This document shows, piece after piece, positions 16,414-26,577 of a DNA stretch of 64,000 bases. The stretch's first letter is position 1, and each line of letters begins with the position of its first letter. This DNA is from Bacillota bacterium. GTDB lineage: Bacteria; Bacillota; Bacilli; Paenibacillales; Paenibacillaceae. The notes under the pieces are model-generated. The model searched no databases, was not told where the DNA came from, and saw only the letters and a list, made by a program, of their open reading frames with translations. The stretch spans positions 124,001 to 188,000 of the forward strand of contig JAEWAQ010000052.1 in NCBI GenBank assembly GCA_023391635.1, in the 5' to 3' direction. A program made the position numbers and the translations under genes.

Positions 16414-17442
16414 CTATCGCCCGTTATCGCGCAATTGCTCGACCTCTTCAAGCGTCAATTCTGTCGCCAGAACAACGGTCTGCACGTCCATATTCAGCGA
16501 CAACATTTTTCTGGCAACCTGCACTTTTCCTTCTTGTCGTCCTTCTTGTCGCCCTGCTTGCAGTCCCTTTTGCCAGCCTTCCGCTCTGCCTTTCTCCACC
16601 AACGCCGGGTCGTAGAACGATTTGATCAATACGAACACCTCTTTCTTCGTCTGTTGGTACGGTTCCCCATAGTTGCTATACAAGTAATTCGATATACTGC
16701 TCATCACTCTCAGCATCCGGTCCATGTCTCTGGTCGCCAACAACTTCCGATCATGCAGGTCTGCGATCACCCCGACCGTCTCGCGCACCGTTTTCTTGAG
16801 CTCTGCAAATTGTTCTTCCATCAACTGCTGCTTCTCTTCTTCCGACTGGCCACCGTTCGCAATGCGCCGGAGTCCCTTCCGCACCTTGAACACCTGGAGC
16901 GGCAGCAGCGCATACATCCGGTTCTCCTGCAGCTGACCGGGTGACAACTGCCAGTAACGCATAGCCGGCACCTTGTACACGATCTCTGCCCCATCCGGCA
17001 GCCGCAGCCGGAAGGAGATCGAATCGCCGACCGCGTCGTTCTCTTCCAGAAAGATGACCAGTTGTCGCGGAAACACAAGCAGCGACAATCCGTCTTCAAG
17101 CAACGCCGATTCATGGTCCTCCCGGCCGGCCGCCTCTTCCAGCGCCATCTCGAGACCATAATGAAACATTCGTATTGCCATCGTATGATCGTTCAACGTC
17201 TGAAACTCAATATGATAACGAAATACGCCCAGCGTTGTAATGAGCCTTAAGTGCAAGTCGCCGACGTATCGCTTCAAGTCATCTCCGATCCATTCGGTAT
17301 TGCTGTAATGGATCGCCTGCACATCTTCCGGCCCGAACGCGTCGCCGAACAGCCCGTTGATCAGAGCCACGGTCAACGGTTTGGACATCTTGAACAGCAA
17401 GCGCACCATCTTGTCCATCTTTAACTGTTCCTTGCTTTTCAT
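16414..17442 (-). CDS. Rpn-family PD-(D/E)XK nuclease (transposase_31-like)
   Basis: This protein of about 342 residues has an N-terminal PD-(D/E)XK core: KMDKMVRLLFKM, then an Asp in GDLHLRLITTLGVFRYHIEF and the Glu-x-Gln in EFQT, at about residues 60-85. The C-terminal end carries short basic repeats (GWQKGLQAGRQEGRQEGK), a common feature of this family. Rpn proteins are DNases that promote RecA-independent recombination and have been linked to phage defence. The ATG at 17442 has AAGG 6 bases upstream. It stands alone between a strong hairpin and the partner-switching operon. Confidence 0.8.
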   Translation of the reverse strand: MKSKEQLKMDKMVRLLFKMSKPLTVALINGLFGDAFGPEDVQAIHYSNTEWIGDDLKRYVGDLHLRLITTLGVFRYHIEFQTLNDHTMAIRMFHYGLEMALEEAAGREDHESALLEDGLSLLVFPRQLVIFLEENDAVGDSISFRLRLPDGAEIVYKVPAMRYWQLSPGQLQENRMYALLPLQVFKVRKGLRRIANGGQSEEEKQQLMEEQFAELKKTVRETVGVIADLHDRKLLATRDMDRMLRVMSSISNYLYSNYGEPYQQTKKEVFVLIKSFYDPALVEKGRAEGWQKGLQAGRQEGRQEGKVQVARKMLSLNMDVQTVVLATELTLEEVEQLRDNGR

Positions 17443-17477
17443 TATACGCCTTCCCCTCACTTCCTGCCATGCACAAA

Positions 17478-17523
17478 AAGCACACTCCCTAAAGCGCCGT
17501 CAGGCGCTTCTCGGAGTGTGCTT
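17478..17523 (-). terminator. Strong two-stage terminator hairpin upstream of the Rpn gene
   Basis: aagcacactcc (17478-17488) pairs with ggagtgtgctt (17513-17523), and inside it aagcgcc pairs with ggcgctt around gtca. On the minus strand the stem is followed by TTTTT, so it ends transcription coming from the pseudogene region and insulates the Rpn gene. Confidence 0.75.
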
Positions 17524-17630
17524 CACTCGCATGAGACTGTCATTGTCCCCATCATAACATGTCAATGCGCAATGTCAACGCACATCATGCAATCATGCAA
17601 TTCGTACCGGTAGGCTGTCAATATCTGCGA

Positions 17631-17879
17631 TTATTGAATAACGACTCCCGACTTAATCTGCAGTGCCGTGGCGACACACAATCGATCTGTCAAAGTTGCA
17701 TCGTCCAAATCCAGGCTCGCCGCCCCGCCGTTGACATATACGTAGAATTCCAGCGACACGGTTCCCGCCGGCGTCGTGAAGGACCCGGAATGCTCGGTAT
17801 ATTCGGTTTCCGCCCAGTAAATCGCATTCGCTTCTCCGATGATGCTGCCGCCCGCGTCAGCCGATGGTTGATGGATGGA
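17631..17879 (-). pseudogene. Orphan C-terminal fragment of a secreted beta-sandwich protein
   Basis: The frame reads SADAGGSIIGEANAIYWAET, then SGSFTTPAGTVSLEFYVYVN and GGAASLDLDDATLT before a TAA at 17631. It has no start codon and is closed upstream by a TAG at 17880-17882. The pattern is that of a carbohydrate-binding or jelly-roll module at the end of an extracellular enzyme. The element ATCGGCTGAC occurs on both sides of its upstream junction, which suggests a deletion between short repeats. Confidence 0.55.
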
Positions 17880-17891
17880 CTAGTCAGCCGA

Positions 17892-19279
17892 TTACTTTTG
17901 ACCGTTCTTGGCCACCCAGTCGGCCAACTGCTTCTTCAACTCCTCCATGATCTTCTGTTGCCCCGCCTGATTCCGGGCGTCGATGAATTTCGGATAATAG
18001 ACGTTCGGATCGAAGTTTCCGCTCTCCAGCCCGGGCATATACTCCTTCCAGACGGCTTGTGTCGCGGCGACTTCCGTCTGCAGCTGCGAATCGTCAAAAT
18101 GGAAATCGAGCGCGGGAGGAATGACGGCCGCCGCGTTCATCGCGATCGTCTGCTCATAGACGTCCGCAGGCTGCCCGTCCTTGACATAACCGTTGAACTG
18201 ATCGCCGACACCCAGTCGATGTTCGGGCTGTATCCGGCCCCGTCAATCGGCTTGTAAACGCCATTGTTCAGATTGTAATGCTTGCCTTCGATGCCGTAGC
18301 ACAGAATACGGTAGAAGTTCGGGTCCGTGTTGACCAACTCCAGCAGCATCATGGCGCGCTCGGGGTTCTCCGAAGTGGAGCTGATGCCGTTCATCGTGCC
18401 GTTGGCGCCGGTGAACACAGGAGGCGTAATCGCCACGGTGTACATTGGCTCGTTGTTGCTGAGCGCGGCGGTCGTGACATCGCTGCCCGGGAAGATGCCT
18501 TGTTCGGCCGTAACCGCGATATTGCCCTTCGACTGCAGTTGCTTGAAATCCTGAACGGCGGCCAAATCCTGATAGATGTAACCCTTCTTGTACCAATCGT
18601 GCATCAATTGAAGATGCGCCTGATATTCCGGCGTCGCTTCCCGGTCAATCGCCGTGTACGGATCGTTCGTGTAATAGTAGTACGAATTGGAATGCCCGAT
18701 GTTGTCGGGAAAGAACGGGCTGACGCCGCCGGTGTTGCCGTACGCCAGCGGAATGATGCCCGGTTCGTTCTCCTTGATCAATTTCAGGAGAGGCTCGATA
18801 TCTTCCGTCTTCTTCACAGCCGACAGATCGAAGTTGTATTTGTCGACAAACCGTTTCTGGAACGCGAAGCCTTTGGGCGACGCCGCGATTTGCAGGCTGA
18901 AGATTGCATAGATTTTGCCGTCGCTCGAAGAACGCATCGAATCCCAGTAACCTTCGGGCATCAACTCGTGCCGCGTCTTGGGCGCATACTTCTCCAGCAA
19001 ATCGTCCAGCGGCACCAAGCCGCCCTTGTTGACGAGCGGTTGATACCGGTTCAGCCAGGACGCCGTCGTCCAGACAATATCGAACTTCTCGCCGGACGCG
19101 ATGATCGGATTGATCTTGGTGTCATATTCCCCGAACGGGATCGGCTTCAAATGCAAGGTCACGTTGAGTTTGGTGTTTTTCACCAGGTAGTCGTTGGCTG
19201 CATCCTCCACCGCCTGCTGGTCGGTTTGGAGCTCGTTGATACCGTAGTACCACGTAAGAAGGTCATCGTCGCAAATCAT
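17892..19279 (-). pseudogene. Sugar-binding protein remnant, N-terminally truncated and frameshifted
   Basis: Two frames together encode most of an extracellular solute-binding protein. The first (18137-19279) runs from LTWYYGINELQTDQQAVEDA to PNIDWVS, then turns to nonsense near 18205. The second continues with GDQFNGYVKDGQPADVYEQT up to NGQK at 17892. One missing G near 18204-18208 explains the shift. The signal peptide and lipobox are absent: the frame begins only a few bases after the terminator of the AraC gene. A sequencing error could explain the shift but not the missing N-terminus. Confidence 0.8.
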
Positions 19280-19282
19280 GAC

Positions 19283-19311
19283 AAAAAAACTGCCGGAGCG
19301 CTCCGACAGTT
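19283..19311 (-). terminator. Rho-independent terminator after the broken AraC gene
   Basis: On the minus strand AACTGTCGGAGC and GCTCCGGCAGTT form a stem with one mismatch, followed by seven Ts in all. It ends the AraC transcript; the remaining binding-protein frame begins immediately after it. Confidence 0.8.
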
Positions 19312-19377
19312 GGGTTGCATGGATAGATTAGATTGCTTCCGGGCCGGATCCGGCTTCCTCCCGCAGGCTGCGGCTAG

Positions 19378-21023
19378 CTACTCGGACAGCGATTTTTTGA
19401 TCCGGTATTCCCGCGGCGTCGTTCCGTATTTCTTCTTGAACACCTTGTAGAAGTTGCCGCGATTGCCAAAGCCGACCTGGTCGATGATCTCGTTGATGGT
19501 GTAGGTGCCTTGCTCCAAATATTCGACCGCAATGCGCAAACGCACTTCATTGATATACTCTGCTACCGATAGCCCCCGGCTCCTCCGGAACAGCTTGCCG
19601 ATGTAGGAGGGCGACATCTTCATGATATCGGCGATCTCCTGCAGCCCGAGGTTCAGATTCGTATAATTTGCCTGAATCACGTCCTTGATCGCCTCGATCA
19701 GCACTTCATTGCGGTATTCTTCAGGATGAGCCAGCTTCTCGCGAAACTGACGAACCGTATCCAGCACCAGCTGCCGCACCTCGCCCAGCGATTCGCCTTC
19801 GACAATCCGATTGATCACATGACTGATATCCATGGAGACGGCCGCCAGCCGATTTTCGCTGATTTCATGGAACGCGTTCCGCAGGATGATGCACAGATGC
19901 AGAACCATGTACACCATATAATCGTAATTGAGCGTTGCGATGTAATCGAAGATCCGCCCGATCGTCTGATCGACGATCTCCGGCTGATTCGCCTTCAGGC
20001 TCTCCGCCAGCTTCTTCTCCAGATCCTCCGGGATGGATACGTGCATTTGCGCCATGTTCGACGCGACCATCGAGGGGACGATGACCGACGACTTGCCGAA
20101 CAAGAACGTGTACAGCAAATTTCGCGAAGCGCTCTGGTAATGGACGGACCTTGTCGAACAGGACGTCATAAGGCTGAATCCCGATCACTCTCCAGCCTTC
20201 GATCCCCGTGTTTGATAATTTTCTTCCCGTCGCTTCCTTCGTACAGAAAGTAGTCCGGCGCCGCGCCGGATGTATGACGAATAATCGCTTCGCTCATCGC
20301 GGCATCCAGCCGGTATTCCGGGTCCGGCGAGATGATTGACCCGCGGTCGTCCATGACGAATATGCGCTCGTTGTCTTGTCCGGACAAATTGTTGATGATC
20401 TCGATATTATCGAACAGCCATTGCGTGTTCAGGTTCAACGCGATCACGCTCTGCCCTTCGCGGTAAGTAATGCCATTGAAATAAACAGCGGAAAATATAT
20501 CGGTGCGCCCGTCCTGGTGCAAGCTCATCGGCATCAGTTTCATGTTGCGGATTTGCCGGGGGTCGTTCAGCAATTTTCGCAAATTGGCGTGGTAAACGTA
20601 GTCGGGGTCCTGCAAGTTGGTATTGCCGCCCCAGATCACTTGATCCGATCGTCCGTAATAGACGACGATCGAATGCAGGAAGGACGAATACCAGGCCATG
20701 TTGAGAATTTTCTCCCTGATTTTATTGACTTCATAGCTGTCGAGATTGCTGCCGTTCATCAGTTGGATGAGGTCGTTGTCGTAGAGTAGGGATATGCCCA
20801 TATTTCGTGTAATCTCGCTCATGTAGCTCAGATTGAAGTTGATCTGGGAGAGCACTTTCCGGTTGTTGTCGCGCTGCATATCCATGACAATGCCATTCAC
20901 GCTGTAATATTGCGTAATTGAATATACACTCAGGATCAGGAGCGAGAAAATCGTGACCGACAGCGTGATTTTTAACAGATAGCGTTTCGAAGTGTACCCG
21001 AGGATAAAGTTCAATGTCATCAT
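19378..21023 (-). pseudogene. Broken membrane sensor / AraC-type regulator
   Basis: The N-terminal frame (20166-21023) has a membrane helix (LLKITLSVTIFSLLILSVYS) and an extracellular sensor domain. Near 20215 it shifts: the +1 frame continues with NTGIEGWRVIGIQPYDVLFD. Near 20150 a second shift leads to the frame 19378-20169, which ends in two helix-turn-helix motifs (LGLQEIADIMKMSPSYIGKL and YTINEIIDQVGFGNRGNFYK). The second membrane helix and the linker region usually present in this family are missing. The gene is therefore inactive as a transmembrane regulator. The AraC part alone could still be made. Confidence 0.75.
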
Positions 21024-21175
21024 CCCGGCTTTTCCATCATGGAATGATCCGGTCGGGAACAGAAAACCGCCCGGCAGCGAATCGCTTACATCATATCATA
21101 CCCGCTCGTGATTCTATTGTACGGATTTTTGACATTCGTACAAATTCGGGCAGCCGTGCGGAGGATCGAAGCCGA

Positions 21176-22021
21176 TCAGGTAGCTCGGCGGGTCGAGCGA
21201 GCGGGCGTGAACCCGAAATCCGATTTCATCCGTTCCATATCATATAGCGGTTTAAATTCATGGCCCGGTTGCGCGTAGTAGTCCAAATGAAGCTGCGCCG
21301 GGTGCGACTTTAACCAAGCTTGCAGCATCTGGGCCGCGGGAATGCCGGAGCCGATATCCGGGCCTACCAGATTGTAGACGGCTGCCCGCGGCCGGCCGGG
21401 GGATTCCAGAACGGAGGCAATGCCGCCTACCACATCGCTGGCATATACTTTGCCCAGTTGAACGAAGGGAATGCTCAAGTCGGAATGGGTATCCACATGC
21501 GGCGGCTCCCAATGATCCGGCTCTACCGAGCCGAAGCGCAGACTGACAAAGTCGGCATCCGAAGTCTGTCGATGCAAGTAACGGCATAACTGCTCCACGA
21601 GCCATTTGCTCCAGCCGTACGCATCCGTGCCCTCGAATGCATAATCGTCCGGCATCGGAAGCTGCCGCGGCACAAAAGCGGAATCCAGGCTGCCGACGGC
21701 TGCAATCGAGCTCGCGGCAACGAATCGTCTGCATCCTCGATCGAGCAAATAACGGAACAGGCGCCTGGTCCCTTGCACATTGACGGCGAGGGCATCTTCT
21801 TCGCTGCAACCGCCGGTGACCGCCGCCAAATGGACAACTGCATCGATCCGATACCGGTCCAGCATGCTGAGATCCTCGAAGCGGTCGAAGCATCCTCTGA
21901 CAGCCGCTGCATTACCCTTGACGGGGCTGCGCGACATGCCGATCAGCTGATGCTGCCCGGACAGATGCCGAATCAATTGTTCGCCGATGAATCCGGATGC
22001 TCCGGTTATTAAAATGTTCAT
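21176..22021 (-). CDS. NAD-dependent epimerase/dehydratase (extended SDR)
   Basis: This 281-residue protein starts MNILITGASGFIGEQLIRHL with the GxxGxxG nucleotide-binding loop. It contains VVHLAAVTGG, a catalytic-type Ser in AASSIAAVG, and the YxxxK motif in DAYGWSKWLVEQL. Family members act on nucleotide sugars such as UDP-glucose; the substrate cannot be told from the sequence. The ATG at 22021 has GGGGG about 8 bases upstream. It stands between two broken AraC genes and has no operon partner. Confidence 0.85.
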   Translation of the reverse strand: MNILITGASGFIGEQLIRHLSGQHQLIGMSRSPVKGNAAAVRGCFDRFEDLSMLDRYRIDAVVHLAAVTGGCSEEDALAVNVQGTRRLFRYLLDRGCRRFVAASSIAAVGSLDSAFVPRQLPMPDDYAFEGTDAYGWSKWLVEQLCRYLHRQTSDADFVSLRFGSVEPDHWEPPHVDTHSDLSIPFVQLGKVYASDVVGGIASVLESPGRPRAAVYNLVGPDIGSGIPAAQMLQAWLKSHPAQLHLDYYAQPGHEFKPLYDMERMKSDFGFTPARSTRRAT

Positions 22022-22092
22022 GTTCGCTGCCCCCAGTTGGTGAATGATAGGAATCGGCTCCGAATTTCTGATTTTCAACCATCTTTTCCTGA

Positions 22093-23091
22093 ACATACAC
22101 CGGTTTAACCTACGTCAACATCATCCACGACGAAATTATTGCTTCCCAGACGAAGCTCAATTTTACTATAATCGTGCTGTTGGCATTATCGCTCGGGATC
22201 AGCGTTGTCGCTTCCTTGTTCTTCAGTGCGGGGTTAAACAATCCCGTGAAAAAACTGGTGCGCTCTCTTCAGCACCCCACCGCATCGAGACTGCCTCGCA
22301 GCCGAATTAAAGAATTCTCGGTCATCAGCGAGAAGTTCGATCATATCCTGCAAGCTAACCAGGACATCCGCCGGGACTTGTCCGAGAAAAGTTCCTTGCT
22401 CCGCTATTATGCTTATACGAACAAGTTGAGGAAAATTTACAATCCGGTTGCCGACCTGGCCCATTTGTCCGTCATCGACAAGCCGTTTCATTTTATATTG
22501 TTCCACCTGAGTTTCAAATCGGAGTTTTATGACGAATTTCAGATGGAGAGGAAGGGTGCCGGCGCGGAGCAAGTCGTTCGATTCGCCGAGAGTGTCTTGT
22601 CCAGGCTGCGGAGCGAGCTGCTCGTTCTCAACCTGGACGACGATTTTCTGAACCGATCGCTTAAGGATCTGCGGTTATGCCACACTTATGAACGACTGGC
22701 GTCGCTGCTGGGCGAAGCCGTTCGGCAGACAATCCAGCTGATCGCCGATAAGGAAGAGAAACGCGACTACATCATCCGCTTCGTTCTGGATTTCATCGAC
22801 AAGCATTACGCCGAGCAGATTTCATTGGATATTCTGGCGGACAAGCTGAACATCACCGGCAGTTACTTGTCATCCCGCTTCAAGGAGAGCACCGGCACCA
22901 ACTTTATCGACCATCTGAACACCGTTCGGGTTTCCGTCGCCAGAGAGCTGCTGCTTCAACCGGAGATGAGAATTCAGGAAGTGGCCCGAAAGTCGGGGTA
23001 CCAGAACATCAATTCTTTCAACCGTATTTTCAAGAAGATGACGGGCTATACCCCAAGCGAATTCCGGCAGCAGCACGGTCTGAAGCAGTAA
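22093..23091 (+). pseudogene. 5'-truncated AraC-type membrane regulator
   Basis: The frame is open from just after a TGA at 22090 and starts in the middle of the family: TYVNIIHDEIIASQTKLNF, then a membrane helix (VLLALSLGISVVASLFFSAG), a linker, and a C-terminal AraC domain (ISLDILADKLNITGSYLSSR and MRIQEVARKSGYQNINSFNR). The first membrane helix and sensor domain are missing. A GTG at 22174 could start a 305-residue protein but has no ribosome site. It faces the epimerase gene back to back. Confidence 0.7.
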
Positions 23092-23194
23092 AGCGCGCCG
23101 CTTGCGAATGATCCGCTGTGACGCATGGCACATGACGCCAGCGTGCAGGCACGCGAAGTCCGCACCTGTGCACGTACCTGCGCTCGCGCCTGCA

Positions 23195-23935
23195 CTACCG
23201 GCTTGCGGCGCTCAACTGCGACGCGGAGTGCTCATCCAGGAACAGCGTCCAATGATCATGCGTCTTCAGGATCGTAGCGGGAATCTCATTGGACAGCTTC
23301 TCTTCGATCGTCCGTTTCACAGCGTCGGCTTTTACCAGATGCGGCACGCAGGACACGATGGCGCGGCTTTGCATAATCTGGTGAACGGTCATCGTGATGG
23401 CGACTTTAGGCACCTCTTCGAGCGTATTGAACCAGCCTTCCCCGAACTGCTGATTCCTGCATCTCTCGTCTAGGTTTACGAGGATGAACTTCTCGCGGGT
23501 ATCGAAGTCGGCTGGCGGGTCGTTAAAGGCAATGTGCGCGTTCTCTCCGATTCCGATAACGGCCAGATCGATCGGCGCCCGGTCCAACTCCTTCGCCAGT
23601 TCCCCAAGGTTCGTCGGAATGTCGCCCTCGCCGTTGACGAAGTGCATCTTGCCGATATTCACGTATTGCAGAAAACGCTCTTTGAGATATCGCCTGAAGC
23701 TGGCCGGGTGGGTTTCCGGCATGTCGATGTATTCATCGAGATGGAACGCTTCCACCTTGCTCCAATCAATATCCATTTGAACAAGCGATTCGAAAAACTT
23801 GAATTGCGAAGCGCCCGTCGACAGGATGATCCTGGCCCGGCCCTGCTTCTCGATGGCCTGATTGATCAGTTTGGCCGCATAGATTGCCGCAGCCTTCCCC
23901 AATTCCGCCGGTGTAGGCAGAACTTTCATATTCAT
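23195..23935 (-). CDS. nagB: Glucosamine-6-phosphate deaminase family protein
   Basis: This 246-residue protein has the NagB fold: IILSTGASQFKFFESLVQMD phosphate loop, VEAFHLDEYIDMPETHPAS with the family HLDEY motif, and IDLAVIGIGENAHIAFNDPP with the active-site GIGENxHIAFNDP. It converts glucosamine-6-phosphate to fructose-6-phosphate and ammonia. The ATG at 23935 has TAGGAGG 8 bases upstream. It is the last gene of the sugar operon, which suggests that the imported sugar contains an amino sugar. Confidence 0.9.
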   Translation of the reverse strand: MNMKVLPTPAELGKAAAIYAAKLINQAIEKQGRARIILSTGASQFKFFESLVQMDIDWSKVEAFHLDEYIDMPETHPASFRRYLKERFLQYVNIGKMHFVNGEGDIPTNLGELAKELDRAPIDLAVIGIGENAHIAFNDPPADFDTREKFILVNLDERCRNQQFGEGWFNTLEEVPKVAITMTVHQIMQSRAIVSCVPHLVKADAVKRTIEEKLSNEIPATILKTHDHWTLFLDEHSASQLSAASR

Positions 23936-23963
23936 GTCGCCAACCTCCTAATCGTTCATTGTA

Positions 23964-25679
23964 TCAATCACGGTTGTCCCACTTCGCGAAAGCTTCCTGC
24001 TGGCGATAATACGCCAGCTTGGGCCGCCTGTATTCGTCCAGAACGCCCTTGTGGTTCATCTCTGCCGGCCGCTGCGTCCACCAGCCCTTATTCCAGCTCT
24101 TGTCCGGATCCAGCCATGGCATGACCCGGTGATCGTTGAACGTCCACATGATTTGCCCGGCGATATAATCTTTCGTCTGATACATCGCCGTGACGCTCTC
24201 CAAATAATTCGCCTGCGACTCTTCCGACCACTTCACTTCCGATCGGTACGCATGCAGGCCCGGAATTCCTTCCCAGCCTCCCGAAGTAATCATGACCGGC
24301 TTGTCAGGATACCGCGAAGCAATCAGGTCGAGCATTTCGCTCCCTTCCTCGAGCGTCTCGCCATTGTACCACCCTGTCCAATGATTCACGCCGACGACAT
24401 CGAAGTAGTCGTAAGTCCGATCGATCGTCGGTTGAATGGACGCATGAACGGTCAGCCTCGTCGGGTCCAGCTGCTTCGCCATTTCGATGTAGCCGGGGAC
24501 GAAATCGACGGCTTCGTCCGCATCGGTGCGGCATTCGATGAACAAGCTCCAGAACATGATGCAGGTCTCGTTCTTGTAATACTTGATCAGTTCCTTCAAC
24601 TGTCGGATCGCATTCTCTTTGACGTCCTCGCGCAGAAAGTGCTCGGGCGTGAAGTTCAGGTTCGGCACCTCGGCAATAACGGCGACGCCGTGCTCGCTGG
24701 CGATCGCATATTCCTCCAGATGATGCGGATAGTGGCACAGTCTGGCGAAGTTGCCATTGCCCTGCTTCAACAGATCGTAGTCCTTCCTGACGATCTCTTC
24801 CACGAACGTTCTGCCGTGCATCGGGTATTCCTCGTGCTTGGAGTACCCTCGCAGTTGAACCGGCCTGTCGTTAATCCGCACTTTCCGGTCCCGAATCGAG
24901 AATTCCCTGATCCCGATCCGATGGCTCCACGTATCCGTAACGGCGCCGTTCTTTCGCAATACCAGTTCGAAGCCGTAGAGGAACGGGCTGTCCGGATGCC
25001 AGAGCTTCGGATTTGCGATAGGGAAGCGCACCTCGGTCGCCGTCTGCACAAGCTTATATTCGCGCAGGAACACATCGGCCAGCGTTTCCGTGTCTTTCAC
25101 CTTTACGAGCAGTTCATAACGGGCAGCTGCGTCGAAGCTGCCGTTCCTGACGGTAATGGATATATTGCCGTCCATCCTTGTAACGACGGTGACATCCTCG
25201 AAATAATCTTCGCCCGTGCCGAGCAGACAGACGTCCCTGAATATGCCTCCGAAATTGTACCAGTCGACGCCGGCGGGCGGGACGCTGAACGCATCCAATC
25301 TGCTGTCGACCCGAACGACGATCAGGTTCTTCTCCCCGTACCGAATCAGCTTCGTGATGTCGAATTCGAAGGGGGTGAACCCTCCGATGTGGCTGCCTGC
25401 GTACTCTCCGTTGATCCACACTTCGCACCGGTAATTGACGCCGTAGAAGAATAGTGCATTGCGCTTGATGTTTTCCTCTTCGTGTATGACCCATTCCTTG
25501 TAATACCAAGCCACATTGTCGTAGCCGCGCATCTCTTCCTTCCATTCGTTCCAGCATGAAGGCACGTAGATGCTGTCGGCGCCCGACGGAATCGAGCGGT
25601 GCCATCCGTGCTCCAGACCCTTGTTGTCCTCGTCCGTCATGAACTTCCAGTATGAATTCAAGCTTGCGCTCTTCAACAT
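23964..25679 (-). CDS. GH2-fold protein, beta-glucuronidase/galactosidase-like, with substituted catalytic residues
   Basis: This 571-residue protein has the GH2 order: sugar-binding domain (GVNYRCEVWINGEYAGSHIG), immunoglobulin-like domain, and TIM barrel (VQLRGYSKHEEYPMHGRTF to the end). The acid/base Glu is at about residue 382 in FWSLFIECR, but the preceding Asn of the usual NE pair is Ile. The nucleophile Glu of the usual ITEYG motif is Ser at about residue 466 in MITSGGWEGIPGLH. A Glu four residues later might compensate. The ATG at 25679 has GGGAG 9 bases upstream. It lies between the permease and nagB genes. No signal peptide is seen, so it acts in the cytoplasm. Confidence 0.85.
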   Translation of the reverse strand: MLKSASLNSYWKFMTDEDNKGLEHGWHRSIPSGADSIYVPSCWNEWKEEMRGYDNVAWYYKEWVIHEEENIKRNALFFYGVNYRCEVWINGEYAGSHIGGFTPFEFDITKLIRYGEKNLIVVRVDSRLDAFSVPPAGVDWYNFGGIFRDVCLLGTGEDYFEDVTVVTRMDGNISITVRNGSFDAAARYELLVKVKDTETLADVFLREYKLVQTATEVRFPIANPKLWHPDSPFLYGFELVLRKNGAVTDTWSHRIGIREFSIRDRKVRINDRPVQLRGYSKHEEYPMHGRTFVEEIVRKDYDLLKQGNGNFARLCHYPHHLEEYAIASEHGVAVIAEVPNLNFTPEHFLREDVKENAIRQLKELIKYYKNETCIMFWSLFIECRTDADEAVDFVPGYIEMAKQLDPTRLTVHASIQPTIDRTYDYFDVVGVNHWTGWYNGETLEEGSEMLDLIASRYPDKPVMITSGGWEGIPGLHAYRSEVKWSEESQANYLESVTAMYQTKDYIAGQIMWTFNDHRVMPWLDPDKSWNKGWWTQRPAEMNHKGVLDEYRRPKLAYYRQQEAFAKWDNRD

Positions 25680-25704
25680 GCGAACAATCTCCCGTCCTGA
25701 TAAA

Positions 25705-26577
25705 TTATCCCTTGATCCCCGAAGTGGCGATGCCTTCCACCAAATATCTCTGGCACACGAAGAACAGCAGCGTCGGCGGAACCAAGGCCAGCACAGCCAT
25801 CGCCAGCGTGTTGCCCCAGACAATCGTGTCCGTGGTATCCAGATTCATGCGAAGCGCGAGCGAAATCGGAAATTTCTCCACGCTGTTCACGTAAACGAGC
25901 ACATTCAAGTACTCATTCCACCGCCATACAAATTGAAAGATCGTCGCGCAGATCATGACCGGCACCGAGAGCGGAACGATAATTCTGGCCAGGATATCGA
26001 ACGAGTTGCACCCGTCAATCGTCGCTGCTTTGTCAAGTTCGCTCGGCAAGCCCCGGATAAACTGCACGAACAGGAAGATGAAGAAAGAATAGGTCGCGAA
26101 CATGGATGGCACGATAATGGGCAAATAAGAGTTTCCCCAGCCCAGTTGGTTGAAGAAAATATATTTCGGAATCAACGTGACTTCATTCGGCAGCATCAAG
26201 GACGACAGCATCAACACGAACAAAATGTTCTTGAACCGGAATTGAAATCTGGCGAATCCGTATGCGACCAACAGACTGGATATGACCGTGAATACGACTG
26301 TCGGCACGACCAGCTTGAACGTGTTCCAGAAGAAGGTGGCGTACGTGTACGGACCCGACGTACTCCAACCCTTCACATACGAAGAGAACACGATCTGCCT
26401 GGGAATCAGACTATTCGTCGTAAAAATGTCGGCGTTCGGCTTCAAAGACACCGATATGAGCCATAAGATCGGGTAAATCATCACCAACGCGAACAGGATC
26501 AATAGCAAATATACCCACAGCGACCGAAGTCCGGTTTGAAACGGTATGCTTTCATTTCTTTCCACTCGTAAATTCAC
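25705..26577 (-). CDS. Carbohydrate ABC permease, MalG-type
   Basis: This 290-residue protein has six membrane helices (first near 20-43, SLWVYLLLILFALVMIYPIL) and the EAA-type loop in ELDKAATIDGCNSFDILARI. It is one half of the channel for the sugar bound by the lipoprotein encoded at 28881. It starts at a GTG at 26577, with AGGA 5 bases upstream, and overlaps the preceding permease gene by 26 bases. No ATPase gene is in this operon; a shared MsmX-type ATPase is usual in these bacteria. Confidence 0.92.
   Translation of the reverse strand: MNLRVERNESIPFQTGLRSLWVYLLLILFALVMIYPILWLISVSLKPNADIFTTNSLIPRQIVFSSYVKGWSTSGPYTYATFFWNTFKLVVPTVVFTVISSLLVAYGFARFQFRFKNILFVLMLSSLMLPNEVTLIPKYIFFNQLGWGNSYLPIIVPSMFATYSFFIFLFVQFIRGLPSELDKAATIDGCNSFDILARIIVPLSVPVMICATIFQFVWRWNEYLNVLVYVNSVEKFPISLALRMNLDTTDTIVWGNTLAMAVLALVPPTLLFFVCQRYLVEGIATSGIKG

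Noticed and set aside
23092..23194. Regulatory RNA between the AraC fragment and nagB
   Set aside because: The region is GC-rich with short imperfect repeats only. No stable structure or terminator was evident.
24051..25454. 467-codon plus-strand frame
   Set aside because: It is antisense to the GH2 gene and looks like a shadow.
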